From Thermodesulfobacteriota bacterium (GTDB lineage: Bacteria; Desulfobacterota; QYQD01): a stretch of DNA of 64,000 nt. Below the pieces are notes generated by a model that saw only the letters and a program-made list of their open reading frames with translations, was not told the origin of the DNA and made no database searches. The DNA lies in NCBI GenBank assembly GCA_031082315.1, contig JAVHLC010000008.1:62001-126000 (forward strand). Direction: 5' to 3'. Both the position numbers and the translations under genes were made by a program. This document shows, piece by piece, positions 7,593 to 17,106 of the stretch (position 1 is its first letter; each line of letters opens with the position of its first letter).

Positions 7593-9005
7593 TCAAGATT
7601 TTCCTTTTTCTAAACAGAACTTAGAGAATTCTTCTTCAAGCGGCAGGGGATAATTGCCGTCAAAGCAGGCCAGACAAAAACGGTTTTGCTCACCATTGAC
7701 CGACTTCAGGAGTCCCTCCAGGCTAAGATAATGTAAGCTATCCAACCCGAGATAACGACGGATTTCTTCTACAGAGAACCTGGAAGCGATTAATTCTCCC
7801 AGATTGGAAAAATCTATGCCGTAATAGCAGGGAAAGCGATGGGGCGGGCAGCTTACCAGCATGTGCACCTCTCTGGCCCCGGCTCCCCTGATGGTGTGTA
7901 CGCGGGTACGCGATGTCGTGCCCCTTATGATGGAGTCTTCAACGATTATCACACGTTTGTTTTTAAGCAGGCAACGGACCGGGTTCAGTTTTACCTTCAC
8001 TCCAAAATCACGCATGGTTTGTGACGGCTGAATAAATGTCCGCCCCACATAATGATTGCGTATTACGCCTATCTCAAAGGGTATGCCTGAGGCCTGGGCC
8101 GCGCCCACCGCGGCATAATTACCTGAGTCAGGAAAGGGCATAACGAAATCGCCCTGGACTTGCGCCTCCCGGGCCAATAATTCTCCCATGCGTTTACGGG
8201 TCATATAAACGTTGGTGCCGAAGATATTGCTGTCCGGCCGGGCAAAATAGATCAACTCAAATATACAGAAAGAGGGCCTTACTTCAGGAAAAGGTTTTAT
8301 AGAGCGGAGCCCGTTTTGATCGATGATTATTATCTCTCCCGGTTCTACATCGCGTATATATTGCGCTTCAATGAGGTCCAGGGCGCAGGTTTCAGAGGCT
8401 AATACGTAGCTGTCATTTAATTTACCCAGACAGAGAGGACGAAAGCCGCGGGGGTCGCGGATAGCGATTAACTTATCTTCCGTCAGCAGGACAATAGAGT
8501 AAGCCCCCTTTAACAGAGAAAAGGCGTCTATAACAGCTTCTTCCAGTCCCTTGTGTGCCGACTTGGCAATCAGGTGGAGAACGACCTCGCTGTCCATGGT
8601 GGATTGGAATATAGAACCTTCATTTTCCAGCTTACTGCGGATGCTTCGGGCATTTATCAGATTGCCGTTGTGGGCGAGGGCCAGGGTCTTTCCCTTATGA
8701 CAGACAGTAAAGGGCTGGGCATTTTTAAGGAGGGAAGAGCCGGTGGTAGAGTAACGCACATGCCCTACTGCCATGTGGCCGGGAAGGTTAGAGAGGATGG
8801 CCTCATTAAAGACATCGGGAACCAGCCCCATGGCCTTGTGTTCCCGGACTTTGGATCCATCTGAGGTTACAATACCGGCGCTTTCCTGCCCCCGATGTTG
8901 CAGGGCATAGAGACCAAAGTAGGTCAGCTTTGCCGCTTCCGGATGATTATATATACCAAATACACCGCATTCTTCACGCGGCCGGTTAGGGATACACAGA
9001 TTCAT
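7593..9005 (-). CDS. purF: Amidophosphoribosyltransferase (glutamine PRPP amidotransferase)
   Basis: 470 aa. It catalyses the first step of purine synthesis, PRPP + glutamine to 5-phosphoribosylamine. A 12-residue propeptide (ending PREE) precedes the catalytic Cys13 of CGVFGIYNH, as in the Bacillus-type enzyme that is processed to expose Cys1. Fe-S-type cysteines are visible (SFCIFELIYF, CPPHRFPCYYGIDF, CLACFDG), indicating the oxygen-sensitive 4Fe-4S form. The PRPP loop is VIIVEDSIIRGTTSRT. It forms an operon with kdsD downstream. The 160-bp gap to carB upstream is filled with dispersed repeats. Confidence 0.97.
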   Translation of the reverse strand: MNLCIPNRPREECGVFGIYNHPEAAKLTYFGLYALQHRGQESAGIVTSDGSKVREHKAMGLVPDVFNEAILSNLPGHMAVGHVRYSTTGSSLLKNAQPFTVCHKGKTLALAHNGNLINARSIRSKLENEGSIFQSTMDSEVVLHLIAKSAHKGLEEAVIDAFSLLKGAYSIVLLTEDKLIAIRDPRGFRPLCLGKLNDSYVLASETCALDLIEAQYIRDVEPGEIIIIDQNGLRSIKPFPEVRPSFCIFELIYFARPDSNIFGTNVYMTRKRMGELLAREAQVQGDFVMPFPDSGNYAAVGAAQASGIPFEIGVIRNHYVGRTFIQPSQTMRDFGVKVKLNPVRCLLKNKRVIIVEDSIIRGTTSRTRVHTIRGAGAREVHMLVSCPPHRFPCYYGIDFSNLGELIASRFSVEEIRRYLGLDSLHYLSLEGLLKSVNGEQNRFCLACFDGNYPLPLEEEFSKFCLEKGKS

Positions 9006-9037
9006 TTTTTACTCCGGGTTAATTCCTGTACCGGTCT

Positions 9038-9162
9038 TTGACGGCTTCGTAAAAAGTCCATTTGCTGCAACATAGCGATCAGCCATCAGCTATCAGCGGT
9101 CAGTTTAAGGCACTATTCCACTTCCTGAAAGCTGAGAGCTGAATGCTGACTGCTGACTGCTC
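9038..9162. repeat. Composite dispersed repeat between carB and purF
   Basis: TTGACGGCTTCGTAAAAAGT (9038-9057) recurs inverted at 33419-33438 with one mismatch. It is followed by clustered GCTGA/TCAGC words (9075-9162) that can pair into an imperfect hairpin. No coding potential is seen. Confidence 0.6.
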
Positions 9163-9165
9163 TTC

Positions 9166-12100
9166 TTATTTGCGCGCCTTGCAACTGGAGCTTTTTACTG
9201 TGCCGTCCAAACTTTGACTTTTTACGAGTTCATCAGTATTTAATCCGGCATTGCTTTGCAGACCATGATACTCCTGAACAGGGCTTACCCGCAACTTTTT
9301 TTGCAGCATGGCCTCAATGGCCGCGGCTATGGCCTTGGCCCCGGCTATGGTAGTAGTATAGGATATGCGGTAATCAAGCGTGGCCCGGCGGATTTTATAG
9401 GAATCCCGGGTAGTGCTGGCTCCCAGAGAGGTGTTGATTACCAACTGAATAGCGCCGTTTTTAATGTGATCCACCACATGGGGACGGCCCTCCGACACCT
9501 TATGGACAGTTTCGCAGGCAATCCCGTTGGAAGCCAGAAACGCGGCTGTGCCCCGGGTGGCCAGGGTTTTGAATCCAATATCGGCCAGTTTTCGGGCGAC
9601 AGGGAGGACGGCCATTTTATCTTTGTCACGCACACTGATAAAAACCGTGCCGGATAGGGGGAGATTCTGGCCGGCGGCCAACTGTGATTTGGCAAAGGCC
9701 ATGCCGAAACTCTCGTCAATGCCCATAACCTCCCCGGTGGATCTCATCTCCGGTCCGAGGAGGGTATCTACCCCCGGGAAGCGGTCAAACGGGAATACGG
9801 CCTCTTTCACCGCTATATGCCTTATTTTTTTTTCGGTGGTAAGCCCCAGCTCGCGGAGCGTTTTCCCGATCATGACCTTTGTGGCCACCTTGGCCAGTGG
9901 AATGCCTGTGGCCTTGCTCACAAAAGGCACAGTGCGCGAGGCCCGCGGATTGACCTCCAGCACATAAATATCCTTATCCTTTATGGCGTACTGGACGTTC
10001 ATGAGGCCGATGACGTTTAGTTCCCTGGCCATGGCCTTTGTGTCCTTTTTTATTCTATCGATTAAATCAGGGCTCAGGGTGTGAGGGGGAAGGACGCAGG
10101 CGCTGTCGCCGGAATGGATACCGGCCTCTTCAATATGCTCCATTATCCCGCCGATGATGGTCTCCTGACCATCGGAGACGGCATCTACATCGATCTCGAT
10201 AGCGTCTTCCAGAAACTTGTCGATAAGCACCGGATGTTCGGAAGAGGCCCTAACCGCGGATTCGATGAAATCCTCCAGCTCCCGGTCATCATAAATAATG
10301 CGCATGGCCCGTCCGCCCAGGACGTAAGAAGGACGCATGACCACCGGGTAGCCGATGGACCGGGCCACGGCCAGGGCATCTTCCCTGGCGGTAGCCGTGC
10401 CGTTGGGCGGCTGCTTCAGGCCCAGCTTTTGCAACATGGTCTGGAAACGCTTCCGGTCTTCCGCACGGTCGATACTGTCGGGGGATGTCCCCATTATCCT
10501 TACCCCGGTTTGGGACAGAGGTACGGCCAGATTGAGAGGTGTCTGTCCGCCGAATTGTACAATGACGCCCATTGGTTTTTCTTTAGCGATGATATTCAGG
10601 ATGTCTTCCTTGGTCAGAGGCTCGAAATAGAGCTTATCTGACGTATCATAATCAGTGCTCACGGTCTCCGGGTTGCTGTTGACCATGATGCTCTCATAGC
10701 CTTCTTCGCGCAGGGCAAACGAGGCGTGGACACAGCAGTAATCAAATTCTATCCCCTGGCCGATGCGGTTAGGCCCTCCGCCCAGGATCATCACCCTGGG
10801 GCGTTCGGAGAGGCGGGATTCGTCCTCAACTTCGTAAGTGGAGTAATAATAAGGGGTATAGGCCTCGAACTCCGCCGCACAGGTGTCAACCAGTTTATAA
10901 ACCGGTTTTATGCCTGCTTTTTCGCGCCGGCTGCGGATTTCATCCTCAGTCCGTCCGGTCAGGTAGCCCAGTTGATAATCGGAGAACCCTGTTTTCTTGG
11001 CCTGGCGCAGAAGGTCTTCGGTAAGTTTTTTATCTGCGGCCTGGATATTACGTTCCACATCCAGTATCTGCCGCATATTTTCCAGAAACCAGGGGTCTAT
11101 CCCGGTCAATTCGTGAATTTTTGTGGTATCCAGACCGGCCAGCATGGCATAGCGTATATAGAAGATGCGCTGAGAATTGGGGATGCGGAGCTTTTCTTCT
11201 ATTTCGGCCATAGGGGGAAGGCTCCGGCTGCGTTCGTAACCATCCTTCCCATCGGCGCCCCATCCGTAACGTCCGATCTCCAGGGAACGGAGCCCTTTTT
11301 GCAGGGCCTCCTTAAAGGTGCGTCCGATGGCCATGGTTTCGCCCACAGACTTCATGGCCGTGGTAAGGTAGTCCTCGGCGCCCGGAAATTTCTCAAAGGT
11401 CCAGCGCGGGATTTTTACTACACAATAGTCGATGGTGGGTTCAAAGGAGGCCATGGTCTCCCTGGTAATATCATTCGGGATCTCATCCAGGGTATAGCCG
11501 ACGGCCAGTTTGGCGGCGATCTTGGCGATGGGGAAGCCCGTGGCCTTGGAGGCCAAAGCGGAACTGCGTGAGACGCGCGGATTCATCTCGATGACTACCA
11601 TCTCTCCGTTTTCCGGATTTACGGCGAACTGGATATTGGAACCGCCGGTCTCCACACCTATTTCGCGGATGATAGCGATGGCCGCATCGCGCATTATTTG
11701 ATATTCCCGGTCGGTCAGGGTCTGGGCCGGGGCCACGGTTATGCTGTCTCCGGTGTGGACGCCCATGGGGTCGAAGTTCTCGATCGAACAGATAATGACC
11801 ACATTATCTTTAACGTCGCGCATGACCTCTAGCTCGTATTCTTTCCAGCCGATGACCGATTCTTCCAGCATAATCTCAGTTATCATGCTGAGATCAAGTC
11901 CCGATGCCGCCATTTTTTCCAGGTCTTCCCGGTTGTAGGCCACACCGCCCCCGGTGCCGCCTAAGGTAAAACTGGGCCGGACGATGAGCGGGTAGCCGAT
12001 CTCGGCGGCAATGCGGCGTACATCGTCCATATTGCGGGCGATGCCGCTGTTGGGTATCCGGAGGCCAATATTGCGCATGGCCTCCCGGAAGAGATCCCGG

Positions 12101-12483
12101 TCTTCGGCCTTTCTGATTACGGAGGCTGAGGCCGCGATCATCTCTACGCCGAAGCGGTCCAGGACACCCATGTCCGCTACTTTGATGGCCACGTTTAGAC
12201 CCGTCTGCCCGCCCAAGGTGGGCAGTAAGGCATCCGGTCTTTCCTTTTCAATGACCATGGCCACCATCTCCGGGGTAATAGGCTCTATATAAGTGCGGTT
12301 GGCCGTCTCCGGGTCGGTCATGATGGTAGCCGGGTTGCTGTTTATCAGAATAACCTCGTAGCCTTCTTCCCTGAGGGCCTTGCAGGCCTGGGTCCCCGAG
12401 TAGTCAAACTCACAGGCCTGGCTGATAATGATAGGGCCGGAGCCTATAATCAGTATCTTTTTTATGTCATTTCTTCTGGGCAA
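9166..12483 (-). CDS. carB: Carbamoyl-phosphate synthase large subunit
   Basis: 1105 aa. It makes carbamoyl phosphate for pyrimidines and arginine from bicarbonate, ammonia channelled from CarA, and two ATP. Two homologous ATP-grasp halves are seen: the first opens [20 protein letters not shown], the second opens [18 protein letters not shown] near residue 555. The allosteric MGS-like domain lies near the C-terminus ([20 protein letters not shown]). The last about 30 residues run beyond the usual family end (after SPVQEYH). They are encoded by DNA resembling a dispersed repeat (ACTCGTAAAAAGTC), so the tail looks acquired. The gene starts 5 bases after carA. Confidence 0.97.
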   Translation of the reverse strand: MPRRNDIKKILIIGSGPIIISQACEFDYSGTQACKALREEGYEVILINSNPATIMTDPETANRTYIEPITPEMVAMVIEKERPDALLPTLGGQTGLNVAIKVADMGVLDRFGVEMIAASASVIRKAEDRDLFREAMRNIGLRIPNSGIARNMDDVRRIAAEIGYPLIVRPSFTLGGTGGGVAYNREDLEKMAASGLDLSMITEIMLEESVIGWKEYELEVMRDVKDNVVIICSIENFDPMGVHTGDSITVAPAQTLTDREYQIMRDAAIAIIREIGVETGGSNIQFAVNPENGEMVVIEMNPRVSRSSALASKATGFPIAKIAAKLAVGYTLDEIPNDITRETMASFEPTIDYCVVKIPRWTFEKFPGAEDYLTTAMKSVGETMAIGRTFKEALQKGLRSLEIGRYGWGADGKDGYERSRSLPPMAEIEEKLRIPNSQRIFYIRYAMLAGLDTTKIHELTGIDPWFLENMRQILDVERNIQAADKKLTEDLLRQAKKTGFSDYQLGYLTGRTEDEIRSRREKAGIKPVYKLVDTCAAEFEAYTPYYYSTYEVEDESRLSERPRVMILGGGPNRIGQGIEFDYCCVHASFALREEGYESIMVNSNPETVSTDYDTSDKLYFEPLTKEDILNIIAKEKPMGVIVQFGGQTPLNLAVPLSQTGVRIMGTSPDSIDRAEDRKRFQTMLQKLGLKQPPNGTATAREDALAVARSIGYPVVMRPSYVLGGRAMRIIYDDRELEDFIESAVRASSEHPVLIDKFLEDAIEIDVDAVSDGQETIIGGIMEHIEEAGIHSGDSACVLPPHTLSPDLIDRIKKDTKAMARELNVIGLMNVQYAIKDKDIYVLEVNPRASRTVPFVSKATGIPLAKVATKVMIGKTLRELGLTTEKKIRHIAVKEAVFPFDRFPGVDTLLGPEMRSTGEVMGIDESFGMAFAKSQLAAGQNLPLSGTVFISVRDKDKMAVLPVARKLADIGFKTLATRGTAAFLASNGIACETVHKVSEGRPHVVDHIKNGAIQLVINTSLGASTTRDSYKIRRATLDYRISYTTTIAGAKAIAAAIEAMLQKKLRVSPVQEYHGLQSNAGLNTDELVKSQSLDGTVKSSSCKARK

Positions 12484-12488
12484 GGTAT

Positions 12489-13598
12489 TTAGCCTCTTTC
12501 TTTCATCAGGGCCGCAAACTGATCGAAGAGATATGCGGCGTCATGAGGGCCGGGGGCGTTTTCCGGGTGATATTGTACCGAGAAGACAGGATAATGCCGG
12601 TGTCGCATTCCCTCCAGGGTCTGGTCGTTTAGATTGACGTGGGTGACCTCTACCTTTTTTTCATCTAAAGAGCTTACGTCCACACAGAAGCCGTGATTCT
12701 GCGCCGTGATCTCCACCCGTCCGGTAAGCAGGTTCTTTACCGGCTGGTTCCCTCCCCGGTGGCCGAACTTGAGTTTATAGGTCTTACCGCCAAAGGCCAG
12801 ACCCAATAGCTGGTGGCCCAGACATATACCAAAGATAGGCTTTTTGCCTATAAGATCGCGTACGGTCCCGACTACACCGGGTATGCCCGCCGGGTCCCCC
12901 GGGCCGTTGGAGAGAAAGATTCCGTCCGGTTCCAAGGCCAGGATATCACGGGCGCTCGCTGTGGCCGGAAGGACTATTACCTCACAGCCGCTATTTTTCA
13001 GGCAGCGCAGGATGTTGAATTTTATGCCGTAATCCAGGGCCACCACCCGGAGGGCGTTTCCTTTTGGCGCGGACGCTCCTTCTACCGGGCAGTCTTCCCA
13101 GATATAGGGCGCGGAACAGGTAACTTCCCTGACCATATCCCGGCCCACCAGGCCGGGTGAGTCCTTGGCTTTTTTTATCAGGGATGCCGGGTCAAGGTCT
13201 TCCGTAGAAATTACCCCTTTCATGGCCCCGGCCAGCCGTATGTGTCTGGTAAGGGCGCGCGTATCCACGTCCTCGACGCCCAGCACATTGTATCTTTCCA
13301 AAAATTCTTTTAAGGTCTGAGCGGACCGCCAGTTACTGGGGACGCCCTGGTATTCTTTGACAATAAAGGCCTCGGCCTGAATCCGGCGCGACTCCATATC
13401 CTCACTGTTTATGCCATAGCTGCCGATCAAAGGGTAAGTCATGGTGACTATCTGACCTTTATAGGAGGGGTCGGTCAGGATCTCCTGATAGCCGGTCATG
13501 CTGGTATTAAAGACTATCTCGCCATAGACTTCCCCGCGGCCGGCAAAGGCCCGTCCGCTAAAAATCCTGCCGTCTTCGAGTGCGATCAATGCCTTCAT
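12489..13598 (-). CDS. carA: Carbamoyl-phosphate synthase small (glutaminase) subunit
   Basis: 369 aa. It hydrolyses glutamine and passes ammonia to CarB. The N-terminal CPSase domain ([20 protein letters not shown]) is followed by a class I glutamine amidotransferase domain. That domain has the nucleophile in [16 protein letters not shown] and the His/Glu pair in [12 protein letters not shown]. The start overlaps the waaA stop by four bases (ATGA), and carB follows after 5 bases, so waaA-carA-carB is a translationally coupled operon. Confidence 0.97.
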   Translation of the reverse strand: MKALIALEDGRIFSGRAFAGRGEVYGEIVFNTSMTGYQEILTDPSYKGQIVTMTYPLIGSYGINSEDMESRRIQAEAFIVKEYQGVPSNWRSAQTLKEFLERYNVLGVEDVDTRALTRHIRLAGAMKGVISTEDLDPASLIKKAKDSPGLVGRDMVREVTCSAPYIWEDCPVEGASAPKGNALRVVALDYGIKFNILRCLKNSGCEVIVLPATASARDILALEPDGIFLSNGPGDPAGIPGVVGTVRDLIGKKPIFGICLGHQLLGLAFGGKTYKLKFGHRGGNQPVKNLLTGRVEITAQNHGFCVDVSSLDEKKVEVTHVNLNDQTLEGMRHRHYPVFSVQYHPENAPGPHDAAYLFDQFAALMKERG

Positions 13599-14914
13599 GC
13601 TGCTTCCTTACGGCCAGCGCCTTCCAGTACTTCTTTGATGAGAAGGGCCTGTCTTTTTGCCGTTCCCTGATTGGCCTCCACGGCCTTTTTCCCTTGCATC
13701 CCGCGCGTCTGCAACTCGTCCGGGTTTTCTAAAAACCAGACGGCTTTTCCGGCAAGATCGCGGGCATCCTGGATTTCCACTCCGGCCATAACCGATTCGA
13801 GAAGGATTTTGGCATCCAGAAAATCCTGCATGGACGGCCCATAGAAGACCACTTTCCCCCAGATGGCGGCCTCCAGTATATTATGCCCTCCATACGGTAT
13901 AAGACTGCCGCCGCAGAAGATAATCGTGCCTATGCTATAGAGATGGAACAAATCCCCTATCGAATCCACCAGGATGACGGATTGTCTTGTCTCAGGGGCA
14001 AGGTTACTCCATTTGGTGTATCCCCATCCATTTTTCTTGAGCAGGGATTCGACTCCGGAGACCCTTTCTATATGCCGCGGGGCGAGGATTAGCAGCATGC
14101 CCGGATATTTCCTTTGCAGGAATTGATAAGCCTGAAGGATGATCTCCTCTTCACCCGTATGGGTGCTTCCGGCTATAAAGACTATATTATCAGGCGTAAT
14201 CCCCAGCCGTTTCCGCATAGCCTCTTTAACTTCCGGTCCGGCTTGCCGGGACAGGAGGTCATATTTGGCGTTGCCCTGGACCACGACCTTATGCCTCTCT
14301 GCCCCCAGGGCCAGGATACGTTTAGCATCGTCTTCCCGGATCATGCTAAAGTAATCAAATCGTTCCAGGATAGGCCGCATAAACGACCTGATTTTTTGAT
14401 AACGGGCCAAGGAACGCGTCGATATACGTCCGTTAACCAGTATAATTTTGCTGCCCTGGCGGTGTGCCCGGTAAATAAAACCCGGCCAAAGCTCTGTTTC
14501 CAGGCAGATTACGGCCTCCGGGGAGACTAACCGCAAGACCCGGCCTACTACCCAGCCGATGTCTATCGGGAAAAAGGTACAGAGGGCCTGATCCCCTAAT
14601 TTTTCCCTGGCTATTTGTTGTCCCTGCTCAGTAACTGTGGAGAGGACAAACAATAAATCAGGAGGCAATATCTCCCTCAGAGAGGCTATTAAGGCAGCCG
14701 CTACCCTTACTTCACCCACGGAGACGGCGTGAATCCACAATCGACGGGGGCTCACCTGTAGCTTTTTCTTTAAGGAAGCGGGGTAGAATCCCAGGCGTTG
14801 CCAAAGGCCCCGGCGGTGTTTACCGGTAACCAGACTATAAACTAAAAAGAGGGGAAAGAAAGGAATAAAAAGTACGTTTACCAGGACGTCATAGATTTTA
14901 TATGCCCAGGGCAT
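13595..14914 (-). CDS. waaA: 3-deoxy-D-manno-octulosonic acid (Kdo) transferase
   Basis: 439 aa, GT30 family. It transfers Kdo from CMP-Kdo to lipid IVA at the inner face of the inner membrane. A hydrophobic N-terminal anchor ([20 protein letters not shown]) is followed by [12 protein letters not shown] and [16 protein letters not shown], whose Glu is the expected catalytic base. The C-terminal nucleotide-binding half has [24 protein letters not shown] and [19 protein letters not shown]. It heads the waaA-carA-carB operon and overlaps carA by ATGA. Together with kdsD it shows that a Kdo-containing outer membrane is made. Confidence 0.95.
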   Translation of the reverse strand: MPWAYKIYDVLVNVLFIPFFPLFLVYSLVTGKHRRGLWQRLGFYPASLKKKLQVSPRRLWIHAVSVGEVRVAAALIASLREILPPDLLFVLSTVTEQGQQIAREKLGDQALCTFFPIDIGWVVGRVLRLVSPEAVICLETELWPGFIYRAHRQGSKIILVNGRISTRSLARYQKIRSFMRPILERFDYFSMIREDDAKRILALGAERHKVVVQGNAKYDLLSRQAGPEVKEAMRKRLGITPDNIVFIAGSTHTGEEEIILQAYQFLQRKYPGMLLILAPRHIERVSGVESLLKKNGWGYTKWSNLAPETRQSVILVDSIGDLFHLYSIGTIIFCGGSLIPYGGHNILEAAIWGKVVFYGPSMQDFLDAKILLESVMAGVEIQDARDLAGKAVWFLENPDELQTRGMQGKKAVEANQGTAKRQALLIKEVLEGAGRKEAA

Positions 14915-14956
14915 CTTTCCCCATAATCAAATGATGATCTTATAAAAAGTCCAAAA

Positions 14957-15041
14957 TACCGCAGAGATCGCTGAGAACGCTAAGATAACATACTGAATGG
15001 TTTGCAGTTTTTCTCTGTGGATTTTGCGTGCTCAGCGGTGA
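14957..15041. repeat. CCGCAGAG-type inverted repeat
   Basis: ACCGCAGAGATCGCTGAG on the left pairs imperfectly with CTCTGTGGATTTTGCG and CTCAGCGGT on the right. It lies in the waaA upstream gap and belongs to the same family as 33337-33410. Confidence 0.55.
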
Positions 15042-15078
15042 AAAGACTTTTGTGCGGTAATATAATCAATCTCAGACG

Positions 15079-15882
15079 TTAGTCAAGTCTTTTGCCGTAG
15101 TAGCGCAGGGCTTCAGGGAGGTGCTCCTTGATGTTTCGAATACGGATTTCATCGGCAGGGTGGGTGGACAGGAAGGCCGGGATACTGTCCTTTTCCACCC
15201 GAGACAGGCGTTGCCAGAAGGCTATGGCCTCTCCGGGATCATACCCGGCCCGGGCCATAAGGATGAGGCCGATGCGGTCGGCCTCCAGCTCATGCGTGCG
15301 GCTGAAGGGCAGGATAAACCCAATCTGCGCCCCCACCCCGTAGGCCATGCTCGCAGCCTGTACGGCTACAGCGCTTTTCTCGCTTATGGCGATATTCATG
15401 GCCTCCTGTCCTATCTGGGCGATCAGGGTGGTGGTCATACGTTCGGCCCCGTGGCGGGCAATAGCGTGGGCCACCTCATGGCTTATTACGGTGGCCAGTC
15501 CATTTTCGTCTTTAGTGTAGGGCAGTATGCCCGTATAGATGGCGACCTTGCCGCCGGGGAGACAGAAGGCGTTCGCCGTCTTATCGTCCTCGATGACATT
15601 AAATTCCCATTCGAATTCAGGATGGTCTGCGGCCCCGGCAATGCGTAGTCCGACACTCCTTACCCGGCTGACTAATTTTTCATCCCTGGATAATTTAGAC
15701 TCACTTATTATCTCCCGATAGGATTTAAGGCCGAGGGCCGTCTCTTCTCCTTCGCCAATCAATATGAGCTGTGAACGTCCGGTGAACGGAGCGGTCGCGC
15801 ACGCACAAAGCAGCATACAGAGACAAACATAGCATACGTTTCTCACTTGCTTGGACAGCCATAACTTTTGCACTGGTTTCAT
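15079..15882 (-). CDS. M48-family metalloprotease, lipoprotein (BepA/Oma1-like)
   Basis: 267 aa from ATG at 15880-15882, preceded by AAGGAGGG at good spacing; an upstream in-frame TTG at 15963 is less likely. A signal peptide ends in a lipobox (MLLCACATAP), giving an outer-membrane-directed lipoprotein. The zinc motif HEVAHAIARH is present, with the third-ligand glutamate in THELEADRIGLILMARAGYD, followed by LSTHPADEIRI typical of periplasmic M48 proteases. Homologues degrade misfolded outer-membrane proteins in the periplasm. The catalytic domain is complete; no TPR extension as in BepA follows. The neighbours give no specific partner. Confidence 0.92.
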   Translation of the reverse strand: MKPVQKLWLSKQVRNVCYVCLCMLLCACATAPFTGRSQLILIGEGEETALGLKSYREIISESKLSRDEKLVSRVRSVGLRIAGAADHPEFEWEFNVIEDDKTANAFCLPGGKVAIYTGILPYTKDENGLATVISHEVAHAIARHGAERMTTTLIAQIGQEAMNIAISEKSAVAVQAASMAYGVGAQIGFILPFSRTHELEADRIGLILMARAGYDPGEAIAFWQRLSRVEKDSIPAFLSTHPADEIRIRNIKEHLPEALRYYGKRLD

Positions 15883-16242
15883 AAAAAAGCACCCTCCTTC
15901 GGAGACCAAGATACGCCACGCCTGTAAGGTTTTTATATACCACAAGTTTCCCTCCTTGGACAACTAATTGTGCCGGCTGTTAAGACTCTTCCCTGTTTTT
16001 GGAACCCGGGCGACATCGTGTGGCTCAGTTAAATTTTTTCTGTCGCGCGACCCGCATGCGATACCACCACTTTGCTTCATAATGCAACAAAGGGGTTACG
16101 ACCGTAACATGTCCATAGCCGTTTGTTATTACAAACAAAATAGGTTGTTCTCAAAAATCGGTTGCATTTTGTAACAAAAGGCCGCGGGTGAACGATTAAA
16201 TAACATGTAATAATTACAGCTAGTTATTGCGTAAGTGCGATG
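15883..16242. promoter_or_regulatory. Gene-free region with candidate activator sites upstream of a sigma-54 promoter
   Basis: No gene is seen. Two perfect short palindromes lie 110-150 bases upstream of the sigma-54 promoter: GTTACG-AC-CGTAAC (16095-16108) and GTTTGT-TATT-ACAAAC (16121-16136). A nearby TTTTGTAACAAAA-like stretch (16167-16179) echoes the same GTAAC word. This is the position expected for enhancer sites of an NtrC-type activator, plausibly the one encoded at 17107-18462. The assignment is inference. Confidence 0.45.
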
Positions 16243-16258
16243 TGGCACGGACCTTGCT
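16243..16258 (+). promoter_or_regulatory. Sigma-54 promoter (-24/-12)
   Basis: TGGCACGGACCTTGCT matches the TGGCAC-N5-TTGC consensus exactly with GG/GC spacing. Transcription would begin near 16270 and run into the small gene at 16310. Confidence 0.9.
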
Positions 16259-16309
16259 TTATCTTAGTCGATAAAACGGCGAGCGATTTCGCATCAAGCA
16301 AGGAGGAAT

Positions 16310-16468
16310 ATGGAAATGGGATTGAAGGAGACATTAGAAAAGGTGCTCTTAGCGGTAACATTTGCTGAGGCCGGGGAGTTCGATACGGCGAGGCCGCTTA
16401 TGCGTAAGGAGAAGCATGTGTGGAATAGATTCCTGCAGAGATGGACGGACCGCGCGTGGAGGCCGTAA
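16310..16468 (+). CDS. Small protein of the FAEAGEF type (52 aa)
   Basis: It starts at ATG 16310-16312 directly after AAGGAGGA and ends TAA. The 52 residues are mostly helical: MGLKETLEKVLLAVTFAEAG, then EFDTARPLMRKEKHVW and a basic Trp-rich tail (RFLQRWTDRAWRP). The core FAEAGEFDTAR recurs as FAEAGEFETAR in the small gene at 16648, so the pair arose by duplication. It is the first gene behind the sigma-54 promoter. No known domain is recognised. A structural or regulatory role in the adjacent stress or two-component circuit is only a guess. Confidence 0.75.
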   Translation: MEMGLKETLEKVLLAVTFAEAGEFDTARPLMRKEKHVWNRFLQRWTDRAWRP

Positions 16469-16647
16469 GCCCCAAGGAGAACAGTATCGCGCCTGACTAT
16501 TCTTCAGCGAGGAGATAGGTATGGGTTCATTCGTCTTGAACGTTTCCTCGTGTGAAACGAGTGAATTTTTTAGTGAAGTCTTTCCGGGAAGGGAGTGGTT
16601 TCTAAGGATTTCATGGGGACAAAGTCGGAGATTACATCACGCTCGAT

Positions 16648-16824
16648 ATGCGCGACTCGATGAGGAAGCTATGGGATGGCATGGCTGCGGCCAGTTTTGC
16701 CGAAGCCGGAGAATTCGAAACAGCCAGACAAACCATGGACAAGGAGAGGGATCAGTATAAGAAGACCCTGCTCGCGGTTGAGACCCCGCTGGCTTACCGA
16801 GGAGGCATTCACCTGTACGAATAA
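16648..16824 (+). CDS. Second small FAEAGEF-type protein (58 aa), possibly N-terminally truncated
   Basis: MRDSMRKLWDGMAAASFAEA, then GEFETARQTMDKERDQYKKT and a short tail. It shares FAEAGEF[DE]TAR and a KE eight residues later with the protein at 16310. Unlike that gene it lacks a ribosome-binding site. Plausible coding sequence continues upstream of ATG in frame (GDKVGDYITLD) to a TAA at 16603. An independent open frame with a good GAGGAGAT site starts at 16521 (MGSFVLNVSS). A frameshift between the two frames is therefore possible. The function is unknown. Confidence 0.5.
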   Translation: MRDSMRKLWDGMAAASFAEAGEFETARQTMDKERDQYKKTLLAVETPLAYRGGIHLYE

Positions 16825-16983
16825 CCTGTGTGGCAGATTGAATGCGCTTCTCGAGATACTCCACGTCATTGAGCCGGATAGTCCGGTCCTCCAAGGGAAG
16901 GCATTCTTCATCCCCGGCGGTCCCATAAAACAGCGTGTGGGGTCTCTTTCCTGCGTGTACATCCTCTTCTGCATGGCCTGCCT

Positions 16984-17073
16984 GACGACCTCGTGGCCCT
17001 GCTTCTCCAGGACATATTGCAAACTGCTCCAGGCAGTGGCTTCCGCGTCCGCCACTATAACGCGGTACTTTAT
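16984..17073 (-). pseudogene. Receiver-like reading-frame remnant downstream of the sigma-54 regulator
   Basis: Reading on in phase after the regulator's TGA, the minus strand encodes IKYRVIVADAEATAWSSLQY then VLEKQGHEVV. This looks like the beta1-alpha1-beta2 start of a response-regulator receiver. Similarity ends there; the downstream frame gives no receiver core and runs antisense to the small gene at 16648. A second minus frame shows another helix-like patch (LNDVEYLEKRIQSATQVI). I treat it as debris of a frameshifted gene in the 16825-17106 interval. Confidence 0.3.
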
Positions 17074-17106
17074 CCCGGACCTCGATGTTCGTACCGCCCC
17101 CTTGCA

